From Lentzea fradiae (GTDB lineage Bacteria > Actinomycetota > Actinomycetes > Mycobacteriales > Pseudonocardiaceae): DNA of 64,000 nt. Positions 9,387-17,786 of the stretch are shown here, piece by piece. A program made the position numbers and the translations under genes. Positions within the stretch are counted from its first letter, which is position 1. Every line of letters begins with the position of its first letter. The stretch spans positions 434,001-498,000 of the forward strand of contig NZ_FNCC01000006.1 of assembly GCF_900100955.1 (NCBI RefSeq). Reading direction: 5' to 3'. Below the pieces are notes generated by a model. The model did not search any database, was not told the DNA's origin, and saw only the letters and a program-made list of their open reading frames with translations.

Positions 9387-9758
9387 TCAGATCTGGAGCT
9401 CGCCCTCGATGCGCTTGAGCTGGTGCCTGGCGAGCGCGAGGTTCGCGACGTCCCTCTCCAGCACCAGGTAGAGGAAGAGCGAGCCCCTGGCCTTCACCCC
9501 GCTCATCAGCCGGATCAGGTGGTACTGGCGGTGCAGGGTGATCAGGATGTCCTCGATGGTGTCGCTCAGTCCGAGCGTCTGCATGACGCGGAGCTTGGAC
9601 CGCACGACCTCGGTGTTGCCGGCCGCGGCGATCTCCAGGTTCAGCCATTCGCCGCCGCCGGCGTGGCCGAGCGACATGCCGCTGTCGTAGTCGACGAGCG
9701 CGACACCGACAGCGCCGCCGATCGACATGGCTTCCTTGAGCGCGGTATCGATGTTCAT
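9387..9758 (-). CDS. Roadblock/LC7-like small protein
   Basis: A 123-residue protein. The N-terminus (ALKEAMSIGGAVGVALVDYDSGMSLGHAGG) resembles the helix and first strands of roadblock/LC7 folds, and the later segment ILITLHRQYHLIRLMSG followed by FLYLVLERDVANLALARHQL matches their second half. Such proteins dimerise and regulate small GTPases of the MglA/Ras type. ATG at 9758 or the adjacent GTG at 9761 is the start; an AGGGAAG site upstream serves both. Third gene of a minus-strand trio with another roadblock gene and a DUF4388-like gene. Confidence 0.75.
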   Translation of the reverse strand: MNIDTALKEAMSIGGAVGVALVDYDSGMSLGHAGGGEWLNLEIAAAGNTEVVRSKLRVMQTLGLSDTIEDILITLHRQYHLIRLMSGVKARGSLFLYLVLERDVANLALARHQLKRIEGELQI

Positions 9759-9916
9759 CACATTCCACTTCCCTAGGTCAACTGGTGGTCGAGGCGACGT
9801 GGCGGTGTGCTCACGCCTCGGCCGAGAACGGACACGTCCCCACACGGACTTCGTCGACGAGAGCAAAGAACGAAGGATGGACATGTGCTGCGACCATTCC
9901 TCTGTTCGGCGGTGCG

Positions 9917-10285
9917 CTACGGGGCGAGGATCGTCCCGATCCGCTCGATCGCGGGCCGGGACTCGTGGAGCAGCCGTCCGAGGTTGAGCCCCTTGTCCCC
10001 GAGCGCGACCATCAGCGACATCCGGCCGACGGCGTACACGGCCATGTAGCCCTTGCTGCCGAACACCACGGTCTGGCTGAGCGAGCCCAGACCGATCACC
10101 TCGGTCGCCTGCCGCGCGATCCCGAGGCCGGCGGCCGCGAGCGCGGAGATGTGCGCGGGGTCGACGCTCTTGGCCACGTCGGAAATGATCGGAATGCCGT
10201 CGGACGCGGCTATCACCGTGTCGGTCACTCCGGCTACGTTCTCCCGGAGCTGCCGCAGCTCGGCGACCAGGGCGTCGTAGTCCAA
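9917..10285 (-). CDS. Roadblock/LC7 domain protein
   Basis: A 122-residue protein starting at TTG 10285, preceded by AGGAAG. The sequence VTDTVIAASDGIPIISDVAK, then HISALAAAGLGIARQATEVIGLG and TVVFGSKGYMAVYAVGRMSLMVALGDKGLNLGRLLHE is the classic bacterial roadblock/LC7 pattern (MglB-like, as in Streptomyces conservons). The family acts as a GTPase regulator or scaffold. A GTPase would be expected beside it, but none is present in the trio. It is separated from the next roadblock gene by about 158 bp. Confidence 0.85.
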   Translation of the reverse strand: MDYDALVAELRQLRENVAGVTDTVIAASDGIPIISDVAKSVDPAHISALAAAGLGIARQATEVIGLGSLSQTVVFGSKGYMAVYAVGRMSLMVALGDKGLNLGRLLHESRPAIERIGTILAP

Positions 10286-10320
10286 TGCTCTTCCTTCCTG
10301 CTTTCCGAAAAGCCGGCCGT

Positions 10321-11013
10321 TCAGACCGGGCGCCCCGCCTCCCGCATTTCCGCACGAGCACGCAGTGCGGTCAGGTCCCCGTGCGAAAAGGTGAACGAGT
10401 CCCTCGGCGAGGCGATCTCCAGCACTCCCTCACCGAGCATGCGGGAAATCTCGACGGTGACCGGATAAAGGCTCCTGCCGACCGCGAAGGCCACGTCCCG
10501 CACGGTGCGCCGCCCGGTGGCGTGGAAAACGACCTCCCGCCGTTCCGCTGTGAGAACGGCGGGATCCACGCCACCGGCCGGCACCACCCGGTCCCGGTAG
10601 GGCGCGACCGGGACCGGCAGCGAGGCCACCGCGTCCAGCCGTCTGGCCGTCTCGGCCAGCAACGACTCCGGCTCGACACCACCGGCCACGGGCAGGGCCG
10701 GCACGTCGCCCGGTTCGGCGGCGACCTCGCAGCTCTCGACCTCGCCCGCCGCCACCGCGAACGCCCCGTCCCGCACCGCGGCCAGGGCGAACGCCCTGAC
10801 CTCCGCGGGTCCGATGACGCCACGGCCGACGAGCGCCGCCTGCACGGACCCGGCCTCGACGCTCGCGACCAGAGCAGCAGCCCAGTCCCGCGCGCCGACC
10901 CGGCCCGAGCTCAGCAGCAGCGTCTCCGCTGCCGGTGAGCCGGGGCTGTCCACCGCGACCACCGCGCCGTCGCGCAGGTGGAACACCCCACCCACGTTCC
11001 CGGCGACGCGCAC
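10321..11013 (-). CDS. DUF4388-like protein with C-terminal winged helix
   Basis: A 230-residue protein. The N-terminal part (VAGNVGGVFHLRDGAVVAVDSPGSPAAETLLLSSGRV, shown here only as its pattern of a short beta-rich module with DGAVVAV) is the DUF4388 type, which in other bacteria senses or scaffolds in gliding and signalling systems. The C-terminal about 70 residues (VVFHATGRRTVRDVAFAVGRSLYPVTVEISRML) resemble a winged helix. GTG at 11013 follows CGGAG. It heads the minus-strand trio with two roadblock genes, an arrangement known from actinobacterial signalling loci. Function is inferred from context only. Confidence 0.68.
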   Translation of the reverse strand: MRVAGNVGGVFHLRDGAVVAVDSPGSPAAETLLLSSGRVGARDWAAALVASVEAGSVQAALVGRGVIGPAEVRAFALAAVRDGAFAVAAGEVESCEVAAEPGDVPALPVAGGVEPESLLAETARRLDAVASLPVPVAPYRDRVVPAGGVDPAVLTAERREVVFHATGRRTVRDVAFAVGRSLYPVTVEISRMLGEGVLEIASPRDSFTFSHGDLTALRARAEMREAGRPV

Positions 11014-11345
11014 CGCTCCGGAAAACCGGTCGGCCCGGCATTCCTCCAGAATGGCCGCGAGGACGGTGAAAGCAGCTCGATGATCGCGTAACAGAAGTCA
11101 CTCCGAGTTGTTCCGACACTACAGATCGGGTATCCCGCAAACCGGTCACCCGGCCGTGCACCGACCCGTATCGAAAGGCCGGTCGCGGTCGTTACTTCTT
11201 ATCCGGCAGCACCCCGGAAAGACCCGGCTTGTCACACTATCGAGTGAAGCATTCCACGTCGCGCGGGAAAATCGCCTGGTCGACGCGACCCAATTCATCG
11301 GCACCGAAAACAATTCCGTGCGGAAATTGGTCCGGACCGGTGCGT
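11014..11345. other. Intergenic stretch before the roadblock trio
   Basis: No gene seen. The stretch is AT-richer than its surroundings around 11100-11330 and presumably contains the promoter of the minus-strand trio. No convincing -35/-10 pair or hairpin could be fixed. Confidence 0.4.
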
Positions 11346-11828
11346 CTACAGGTCCAGCCACATGATCCGCAGACCGACGAACCCCTCCGAGGGATGGCGG
11401 AACGCTCCGGGCGCGACCCCCAGCGTCACGAACCCGAGGCTCTCGTAGAGCCGGACAGCGGCCACGTTCGTGTCGACCACGGCGTTGAACTGGACGGCCG
11501 CGAACCCGCTCCCCCGAGCCCAGCCGACCAGGTCGGTGGTGAGCTCCCGCCCCACTCCCATGCCCCGCGCCCGCGAGGCGACCATCACCGTGCCGGACGC
11601 GACGTGACTCCCCGGCCCGGGCCGGTTGGCGTACATGTTCGCGGTGCCGACGACCTCGTCGTCCCGCGTAGCCACCACCACCCGCGCCGGCGCGGGCAGC
11701 ATCCACATCCGCTCGGCGTCGTCCTCGGTCATCGCCGGGTCGTACGGGATCGTCCGCTGTTCGGTGACGACGTTCCGGATGATCGGCCAGATCCGCGGCC
11801 AGTCGCCGTCACGTGCCTCACGAATCAC
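11346..11828 (-). CDS. GNAT-family N-acetyltransferase
   Basis: A 160-residue acetyltransferase. Motif A is visible as VMVASRARGMGVGRELTTDLVGWARGSGF, matching the acetyl-CoA binding R/Q-x-x-G-x-G/A pattern, followed by FNAVVDTNVAAVRLYESLGF, the typical motif B strand and helix. The N-terminus IREARDGDWPRIWPIIRNVV fits substrate-side helices of the family. Substrate unknown; members modify small amines, antibiotics or ribosomal proteins. It stands alone, divergent from the gene at 12042. Confidence 0.88.
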   Translation of the reverse strand: MIREARDGDWPRIWPIIRNVVTEQRTIPYDPAMTEDDAERMWMLPAPARVVVATRDDEVVGTANMYANRPGPGSHVASGTVMVASRARGMGVGRELTTDLVGWARGSGFAAVQFNAVVDTNVAAVRLYESLGFVTLGVAPGAFRHPSEGFVGLRIMWLDL

Positions 11829-12041
11829 AGCGGAACCCCCTCGGACAGCACGAACGCCGCCACGCGTCCAGCCTCAAGCGCACAGACAAGCACAGCGCGG
11901 ACCACGGCGAGAAGCCGTTTTGTCACGTCACCGCTTCACGCCGTCCAACACGGCACCACCGGTAACGAAAAACGCACCCCGGCGACGTCCACACCGCAGG
12001 CCGTACCTGAACAGGACGGCGTTACTGCGGGAGGAGATCGC

Positions 12042-13661
12042 ATGCAGGACCCCTCGGACCTGACCGAGACCGCCGAACCCGAGGACAACAGCGAGGGAGG
12101 GTCACCCGGCGCGGCGACGGTCCTGCTGGAGGTCCTCCCCGGGGTGGCCGTCGTCGCCGGTGAGGTCCCGCCGGAGCTGAAGCCCGACCTGGTCGACTTC
12201 GGGATCGTTCCGGCCGGTGACCGCAGGCAGATCTCGGCGGTCCTCGCGTCGATCGGGAACGCGGCGACCGTGGCCGGGAACATCGGCAAGGCGATCACCG
12301 AGGCGCAGGGGCTCTACCGGCTCAGCGACGCCACGCGGACCCTGCTGGCGAACGGCGGGACGCTCGCCGTCAAGGACGGTGCGAACCTCGGAACGGTGAT
12401 CGGCCCGGGCGGCGCCCTGCGGCAAGCCCGCTTCCACCCCGTGTCCGCGCTGGGCAAGGCGCCGATGGCGGCCTCGGTCGGGCCCGCACTGGCGATGGTT
12501 GCACTCCAGATGATGCTGAGCGAGGTGTCGGGCCTGGTCAGGACCACCCTCACGGCGACGAACCAGGTCCTCACCACCGTCCGCAAGGAGCAGTGGGCCG
12601 AGCTGACGGGGCTCGTCGCCGCCGTCGACCGCGCGGTCGAGCAGGCGCGGGAGATCGAGTCCGTCCCGACGTCCCTGTGGGAGGACGTCGCGGGCAGCGG
12701 GGCGCTGCTGCGCAAGCAGCTCGAGCTCTACCAGGGCAACGTCCGCGACCACGTCAGGCAGATCGGTCAGGCCGACGCACGCGGCCACCGCGAGTACCTG
12801 CAGACGAACGCCCAGGTCATCGTCTTCGACGTCAACGCCCTGCTGTCGTCCCTGCAGGCGTGGACCGGGTACCACGCGCTGCGCGCCGCGAGGGCGAGGG
12901 CCGCCGGACGTGACGACGACGCCGAGGCGCAGTACGCCGAGGTCATCGCCCGTGACACCCACACGGAGTTCGACTCGACCCTCGCCGAGGTGACCGGTCT
13001 CGTCGACGCACTGGTCCGGGACCTGCGGATCACGGCCGAGCTCCGCGAGCCCGACGGGTGGCCGCTGCCGGGCAAGCGGAAGGACGTGAAGGCGGCCCGC
13101 GAGACCGCAGCCCGGTTGTTGGAGGCGGTCGAGCCCCTCGCCGACGCGCTCCACTCGCCGGTCCCGCCGCTCGATGTCCCCGAGATCCTCTGCAAGCCGG
13201 AGTCGCTGACCCCGGAGCCGTACCTCCGCATCCTGCGCTGGCTCTTCGAGGACGGCGAGACCCTCCGCGCGCTCGGCTTCCCCGACCAGGTCGGCGACAC
13301 CGCCAGTCCGATCTCGGCGATCGTCGGCGGGGCGATGGACAGGGTCGCGGCGGCGATCGACAAGACCGCGGTGAAGACGCTGGTCGCCGTCACGGACCGC
13401 CGGATCATCCTGGCCAAGCCGACCGCGTTCCTCGAACAGGCCGAGATCCGCCAGGCCGTTCCGCTGGACCAGGTGCGCTACGTGCGCGCACCGAGGGGCG
13501 GCGGGTCGCGCGCGATGATCGACCTCATCACGCGCGACGAGAACGTCCGCTGGGTCTTCGACGCCGACACCGCTCAGGTGGGGGCGTTCGCCGCCGTGCT
13601 CGCCGAGTCGATGGCGATCCCGGACGCCGAACGCGAGGCGCTCCAGCAGCACCGGCCGTGA
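12042..13661 (+). CDS. Large protein with small-residue-rich helical core and C-terminal PH-like domain
   Basis: A 539-residue protein that I cannot name. GGGAGGAGA at about 12029-12037 supports the ATG at 12042. After an acidic N-terminus, residues 65-165 are rich in Gly, Ala and hydrophobics with glycine-zipper spacing (IGNAATVAGNIGKAITEA and a later ASVGPALAMVALQMMLSEVSGLV region), so it may insert in membranes. The middle (about 180-390) is long alpha-helical with coiled-coil character. The last 95 residues (VKTLVAVTDRRIILAKP to VRWVFDADTAQVGAFAAVL) resemble bacterial PH/YokE-like domains. No partner gene is adjacent. A pore-forming or membrane-associated role is a guess. Confidence 0.7.
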   Translation: MQDPSDLTETAEPEDNSEGGSPGAATVLLEVLPGVAVVAGEVPPELKPDLVDFGIVPAGDRRQISAVLASIGNAATVAGNIGKAITEAQGLYRLSDATRTLLANGGTLAVKDGANLGTVIGPGGALRQARFHPVSALGKAPMAASVGPALAMVALQMMLSEVSGLVRTTLTATNQVLTTVRKEQWAELTGLVAAVDRAVEQAREIESVPTSLWEDVAGSGALLRKQLELYQGNVRDHVRQIGQADARGHREYLQTNAQVIVFDVNALLSSLQAWTGYHALRAARARAAGRDDDAEAQYAEVIARDTHTEFDSTLAEVTGLVDALVRDLRITAELREPDGWPLPGKRKDVKAARETAARLLEAVEPLADALHSPVPPLDVPEILCKPESLTPEPYLRILRWLFEDGETLRALGFPDQVGDTASPISAIVGGAMDRVAAAIDKTAVKTLVAVTDRRIILAKPTAFLEQAEIRQAVPLDQVRYVRAPRGGGSRAMIDLITRDENVRWVFDADTAQVGAFAAVLAESMAIPDAEREALQQHRP

Positions 13662-13697
13662 AAAGGGTGGTGGACCGGCCGCGGTTCACCACCCTTT
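13662..13697 (+). terminator. Rho-independent-like terminator
   Basis: An 11-bp stem (AAAGGGTGGTG at 13662-13672 with its complement at 13687-13697) follows the stop of the preceding gene directly. The A-tract before and T-tract within the downstream arm make it usable on either strand. Confidence 0.6.
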
Positions 13698-13867
13698 CGG
13701 GTGTTCATCCCGGAACTCGTCCGACGAAGCTCGCAGGATCCCGACGACCTGGCCGCGACGTGAACGCGGTGGTCAAGCAGGTGATCGCGCCGAATGCGTT
13801 GTCCAGCCTTCAATTAAAACGCGCAAGATCATTCACGTAACGCCGATTTCGGCAACCGACAAAACCG

Positions 13868-13896
13868 TTGACATTTTCGTCGGTGATGGACACGCT
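13868..13896 (+). promoter_or_regulatory. Candidate sigma-70-type promoter for the NlpC/P60-like gene
   Basis: A perfect TTGACA -35 (13868-13873) is followed after 17 bp by CACGCT at 13891-13896, a weak -10. The coding start is 42 bp beyond the -10. The -35 is convincing, the -10 less so. Confidence 0.4.
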
Positions 13897-13937
13897 GTGT
13901 TTCGCAGTCAGTCATCATGACTTCTAGGGGGAGAACG

Positions 13938-14474
13938 ATGAAGCTGCTCACTGGGGTTGTTGTCGGCACGCTCGGATTCGCGTTGTTGTCGGCACCGGCG
14001 GTGTCCGCCGCACCTGTTTCGACAGAACTGGCCACGACGGAAAGCGTGGCCACCGCGACGGTATCGCGTTCGGAGATGATCCAGCGGGCCAAGTCCTGGA
14101 ACCCGCACACCTCCAAGCGAATTCCCTACAACCAGAAGAAGACGCACGGGGGTTACCGCACCGACTGCTCCGGCTACGTTTCCATGGCGGCCAAGCTGTC
14201 CAAGCCCGGACCGAACACGGTCACCCTGGCCTCCTCGACCTACACGGTCGCGATCAACAAGAACGACATGCGCATGGGCGACCTGTTCATCGACTCCATC
14301 GGTGACGCCAACAGCAGGCACGTCGTGATCTTCGAGAAGTGGGCCAACGCGCAGCACACCGCGTACTGGGCCTACGAACAGCGCGGCGGCTACGGTACCG
14401 ACTACCGCACCCGCAGCTACGGCCTCGGCGGAGACCAGTACAAGGCCCGCCGTCTGAAGAACATCACCGGCTGA
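13938..14474 (+). CDS. Secreted NlpC/P60-like hydrolase-fold protein
   Basis: A 178-residue exported protein. A Sec signal peptide (MKLLTGVVVGTLGFALLSAPAVSA, cleaved near residue 25) precedes a domain with YRTDCSGYVSMA, the catalytic-Cys motif of NlpC/P60 and CHAP-like peptidases, and RHVVIFEKW, the likely catalytic His. The conserved Cys is followed by Ser-Gly-Tyr as in endopeptidases that cut peptidoglycan cross-links. GGGGGAG before ATG 13938 fixes the start. It is monocistronic, with its own terminator. A wall hydrolase role is likely but a third catalytic residue is not certain. Confidence 0.8.
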   Translation: MKLLTGVVVGTLGFALLSAPAVSAAPVSTELATTESVATATVSRSEMIQRAKSWNPHTSKRIPYNQKKTHGGYRTDCSGYVSMAAKLSKPGPNTVTLASSTYTVAINKNDMRMGDLFIDSIGDANSRHVVIFEKWANAQHTAYWAYEQRGGYGTDYRTRSYGLGGDQYKARRLKNITG

Positions 14475-14487
14475 CACGAAGGACAGG

Positions 14488-14517
14488 TGCGGACGGCCCG
14501 CCACAGGGCCGTCCGCA
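14488..14517 (+). terminator. Intrinsic terminator after the NlpC/P60-like gene
   Basis: Perfect 12-bp arms (TGCGGACGGCCC at 14488-14499 and complement at 14506-14517) around a 6-nt loop, followed by TTCT. Confidence 0.75.
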
Positions 14518-14598
14518 TTCTGGTACGAAAGACGAGAACAAGACCGGCCGAAGACCAGCGGAACCAATGCGTTCTCGCGCACACATTCATTCCGCGAC

Positions 14599-15045
14599 TC
14601 AGTCGTCGGATTGCAGAATCATCAGCCTGAACGTCGTGGACGGCGACTCGCGCCCACATGTCTGCAACATGTGCCAGGCCAGGTTGCCGGGGCCGTTGTC
14701 GGCCTGCGGAAGCCGTTCCTTGCTGATTCCGAGAATGCCGTCCGGGCTTTCCGCGAGGACCTCCGGCGTGCCGACGAGAACCGCCAGGCCGAAGGCGAGC
14801 ACATCGGCTCGCAGATCGTCGTCCAGGTCGTCGGTGAGCCCGATCGTGCTTCGCGGTTCGCCGTCTTCGTCGGACCCGATGCCGACCAGGCCCGCGAGTC
14901 CCACGCTGTGGTCCGCGGGCAGGTCGACCACGCGGATGTCGGTGCCCATCGCCAATGCCATCAGCCTGGCCGTCGGAGTGGTGAGCAGCGGATCGTTGAC
15001 GGCAGCGCCACTGTCGCCTGCGGAATTGTCTGTGCGGTCGCCCAT
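14599..15045 (-). CDS. Hypothetical acidic protein, 148 residues
   Basis: An acidic soluble protein that I do not recognise. Visible features are LTTPTARLMALAMGTDIRVVDLP, a Gly-rich LAGLVGIGSDEDG and a run of Asp and Leu (LTDDLDDDLRADVLAFGLAVLVG). No catalytic or metal motif is present. ATG at 15045 is chosen; the ribosome binding site is weak, and the in-frame extension upstream overlaps the divergent MerR gene. It may be regulated by or functionally tied to that MerR gene, but nothing in the sequence proves it. Confidence 0.55.
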   Translation of the reverse strand: MGDRTDNSAGDSGAAVNDPLLTTPTARLMALAMGTDIRVVDLPADHSVGLAGLVGIGSDEDGEPRSTIGLTDDLDDDLRADVLAFGLAVLVGTPEVLAESPDGILGISKERLPQADNGPGNLAWHMLQTCGRESPSTTFRLMILQSDD

Positions 15046-15177
15046 GATGTCCCAGATCGTATTGGCGGCGACGGCGCCTGTCCTGTTCGGCGGCAGCGGC
15101 GCAGGCTCCGTCGCGTGTTGCACCTGCCGTAGCGGCATGTGATGTCGTGGAGGAACCACAGCGAAAGGCCCTCCTCG

Positions 15178-16038
15178 ATGCACCTCTCCTTCACGCCTCC
15201 CCAGCAGGTCAAGATCGGTGATGCGGCCGCGTTCGCCGGGACGACCCCGCGCGCGATCCGCCACTACCACGAGATCGGCCTGCTGCCGGAGCCCGGACGG
15301 GGTGCGGACGGCCGCCGCCGGTACGGCTACGACGACATGATCCGGTTGCTGTGGGTCCGCAAGATGGCGGAGGCCGGCATCAGCCTGGACGACATGCGGG
15401 CCGCCTTCGACGAGCCCGGGGACATCGAGCAGAACCTGGGTCGCCTGGAGGAGGCCCTGGCGGCCAAGGAGGCGGCCATCAAGCGCCAGCGCGCCGTCGT
15501 CGAGCGCCTGCGGGCCGTGGGCACCCCTCTCGGGCTGCTCTCCGAGCTCGTGACGGACCGGCTCAGCCACCTGCCGCCCGGCGCACTGCGCCGCTCCGAC
15601 CTGGACGCCCTGCTGGTGACGGAGCGCGTCTTCGGGCCGCTGGGCGCCGCCGTCCAGGCGAGCGTGTTCATCGTGCTGGCCACGCATCCGGACCTGCGAG
15701 CCGAGAACGACCGCCTGGAGGCCGCCGAGGCCGCCCTCGACGACGGCGTCGATCCTCACGACCCTCGCGTCGAAGAGCTTGCCGCGCAACGGCACGCGCA
15801 CCACAAAGCCGTGGGGGAGGCCATCGAGGCGGACGGGCTGGATCGCGAGGAGGAGAAGCTCTTCGAGAGCTACGAGGCCGACCTGACGGGCGAGGAGCCC
15901 GCGCTGATGAGCGCCGGCGAAGCGGCCATGAAGATGCCCTACGACTTCTCCCCCGCCCGGCTGCGCTACATGGACCTCACGACCGAGCTCCTGGTCCGGG
16001 AGCAGTCACCCGAGGACGACAACGGCCGGCTTCCCTGA
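15178..16038 (+). CDS. MerR-family transcriptional regulator with long effector domain
   Basis: A 286-residue regulator. VKIGDAAAFAGTTPRAIRHYHEIGLLPEP and RRRYGYDDMIRLLWVRKMAEAGISLDDMRAAF form the MerR winged helix-turn-helix and dimerisation start. A coiled coil (about 85-120, LGRLEEALAAKEAAIKRQRAVV) leads to a C-terminal region of about 160 residues, longer than metal-type MerR proteins and typical of multidrug-responsive ones. ATG at 15178 is used; GTG 15139 and ATG 15142 are in frame upstream. Located between the divergent hypothetical gene and the aldo/keto reductase regulon, whose operator looks of TetR rather than MerR type. Confidence 0.85.
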   Translation: MHLSFTPPQQVKIGDAAAFAGTTPRAIRHYHEIGLLPEPGRGADGRRRYGYDDMIRLLWVRKMAEAGISLDDMRAAFDEPGDIEQNLGRLEEALAAKEAAIKRQRAVVERLRAVGTPLGLLSELVTDRLSHLPPGALRRSDLDALLVTERVFGPLGAAVQASVFIVLATHPDLRAENDRLEAAEAALDDGVDPHDPRVEELAAQRHAHHKAVGEAIEADGLDREEEKLFESYEADLTGEEPALMSAGEAAMKMPYDFSPARLRYMDLTTELLVREQSPEDDNGRLP

Positions 16039-16093
16039 GTTCTTCCGCGACCACCACGTCTCACCTGGTCGCCAGAGCGCGCACCCTCTCCCG

Positions 16094-16153
16094 TTGACAT
16101 GCGGAACACCGTTCAGTAGTTTCCTGAACGGTGTTCCGCGGAACGCCGTTCAG
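16094..16153 (+). promoter_or_regulatory. Promoter with three GAAC-N3-GTTC palindromes (TetR operator candidate)
   Basis: TTGACA (16094-16099) and TAGTTT (16117-16122) form a -35/-10 pair with 17-bp spacing. Three 11-bp palindromes overlap it: GAACACCGTTC at 16104-16114, GAACGGTGTTC at 16126-16136 and GAACGCCGTTC at 16141-16151. The first two sit in a 14-bp perfect inverted repeat (16103-16116 with 16124-16137). A repressor bound here would block RNA polymerase. The same palindrome recurs before the TetR gene at 21197. Confidence 0.75.
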
Positions 16154-16171
16154 TTACTTCGGGAGAGACTC

Positions 16172-17194
16172 GTGAACTACCGCACCCTCGGCCGGACCGG
16201 CATCAAGGTCAGTCCTTACGGCCTCGGCACACTGATGTTCGCCACCCAGGTCGGCAACCCCGACCCCCAGGACTCGCTCAAGATCCTCCACAAGGCGCTC
16301 GACGCCGGGATCAACCTCGTCGACTCCGCCGACGCGTACGGCGACTCCGAGGAGGTCGTCGGCAAGGCCCTCGAAGGCCGCCGCGACGACGTCGTCCTGA
16401 CCACCAAGGTCAGCCGTCCGATGGGCACCGACCCGAACCGCCAGGGCGCCTCACGGCGGTGGATCACGACGGCGGTCGACAACTCGCTGCGCCGCCTGCG
16501 GACCGATCACATCGACGTCTACCAGGTCCAGCGCCCCGACCCCGACACGGACATCGAGGAAACGCTGTCCGTGCTGACCGATCTCGTCCGCGCGGGCAAG
16601 ATCCGCGCGTTCGGCACGTCGACCATGCCTGCCTCGAACCTGGTCGAGGCGCACTGGGTGGCCGAACGCCGCGGCCTGCACCGCTTCCGGACCGAACAGC
16701 CGCCGTACTCGATCCTGAACCGCGGCATCGAGCGTGAAGTGCTGCCCGTCGCACAGCAGTACGGCATGGGTGTCCTCGTCTGGGGCCCGCTCGGGCAGGG
16801 CATGCTGACCGGCCGGGTCCGTCGCGACAGGACCACCGACGTCACCCGCGCGAAGTTCTTCAAGGTGTTCGGCGACGAACGCCGCCTGGACGTGGTGGAG
16901 CAGCTGATCTCCCTGGCCGCGGAAGCGGGCCTTTCGATGCCCCACCTCGCCATGTCGTTCGCGACAACGCATCCGGCGGTGTCGAGCGCACTGCTCGGGG
17001 TTCGCACCATGGAGCAGCTCGACGACCTGCTCGCCGGGCTGGACGTCGTCCTGTCCGACGACGTCCTCGACCGCATCGACGCGATCGTGCCGCCCGGAAC
17101 CGACGTCGGCACGCTCGACCAGGCATACGTGCCACCGGCGATCCGGCACACCGCGTTGCGCCGCCGCCCGGTTGCCGAGCGCTCCGCCGTCTGA
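16172..17194 (+). CDS. Aldo/keto reductase with Gln at the catalytic His position
   Basis: A 340-residue NAD(P)H-dependent oxidoreductase of the AKR superfamily. GTG at 16172 follows GGGAGAG. The TIM-barrel starts MNYRTLGRTGIKVSPYGLGTL; D51 and Y56 lie in LVDSADAYG and K79 in LTTKV. The fourth tetrad residue, usually His in Y-Q-x-H-R, is Q120 here (VYQVQRPDPD). Later segments TEQPPYSILNR and VLVWGPLGQGMLTGR match cofactor-side loops of the family. It leads the molybdenum hydroxylase gene set, 46 bp apart, so an aldehyde or N-heterocycle pathway is plausible. Confidence 0.88.
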   Translation: MNYRTLGRTGIKVSPYGLGTLMFATQVGNPDPQDSLKILHKALDAGINLVDSADAYGDSEEVVGKALEGRRDDVVLTTKVSRPMGTDPNRQGASRRWITTAVDNSLRRLRTDHIDVYQVQRPDPDTDIEETLSVLTDLVRAGKIRAFGTSTMPASNLVEAHWVAERRGLHRFRTEQPPYSILNRGIEREVLPVAQQYGMGVLVWGPLGQGMLTGRVRRDRTTDVTRAKFFKVFGDERRLDVVEQLISLAAEAGLSMPHLAMSFATTHPAVSSALLGVRTMEQLDDLLAGLDVVLSDDVLDRIDAIVPPGTDVGTLDQAYVPPAIRHTALRRRPVAERSAV

Positions 17195-17240
17195 GCGGCG
17201 GCACCACCACCTGTCCGGCCAAGGATTCAGGGGAACGAAG

Positions 17241-17786
17241 ATGTCCGCGGAAAGCAGCGTGATTCGCGTCAACGGCACAGCGGTCGCACCACCCGGCGAC
17301 CCACGGGTGTCCCTGCTCGACTTCCTCCGTGAAACGCTCGGCCTGCACGGCACGAAGAAGGGCTGCGATCAAGGCGGGTGCGGCGCCTGCACGCTGCTCG
17401 TCGACGGAGAGCGCATCCTCTCCTGCCTCGCCCTCGCGGTCCAGTACACCGGACGGGACGTCGTCACGGTCGAAGCACTGGCCGACGGGGACAGGTTGCA
17501 CCCGGTGCAGCAGGCGTTCATCGACCACGACGGTTTCCAGTGCGGCTACTGCACTCCGGGCCAGATCTGCTCGGCGATCGGCATGGCCGGCGAGCTCGAA
17601 CGCGGTGTCCCCAGCCACGTGACCGAAGACCTGTCGGCGAAGCGGGCCGAGCTCACCGCGGAGGAGCTGCGCGAGCGGATGAGCGGGAACCTGTGCCGCT
17701 GCGGTGCCCACAACGGGATCGTCGCGGCGATCGCGAAAGCGCACCAGGCGGGACAGCTCAGCGACTCCGGAAGGGCCGCGCGATGA
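17241..17786 (+). CDS. Molybdenum hydroxylase small subunit, two [2Fe-2S] clusters
   Basis: A 181-residue subunit of the xanthine oxidase family (PaoA/YagT, CoxS type). The plant-type ferredoxin domain has C42, C47, C50 and C62 (KKGCDQGGCGACTLLV and LSCLA); the second domain has C101, C104, C152 and C154 (FQCGYCTPGQ and NLCRCGAHNGI). It carries electrons from the molybdenum centre toward the FAD subunit. No signal peptide is present. The ATG at 17241 follows GGGGAACGAAG. It overlaps the FAD subunit gene by 4 bp (ATGA). Confidence 0.94.
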   Translation: MSAESSVIRVNGTAVAPPGDPRVSLLDFLRETLGLHGTKKGCDQGGCGACTLLVDGERILSCLALAVQYTGRDVVTVEALADGDRLHPVQQAFIDHDGFQCGYCTPGQICSAIGMAGELERGVPSHVTEDLSAKRAELTAEELRERMSGNLCRCGAHNGIVAAIAKAHQAGQLSDSGRAAR

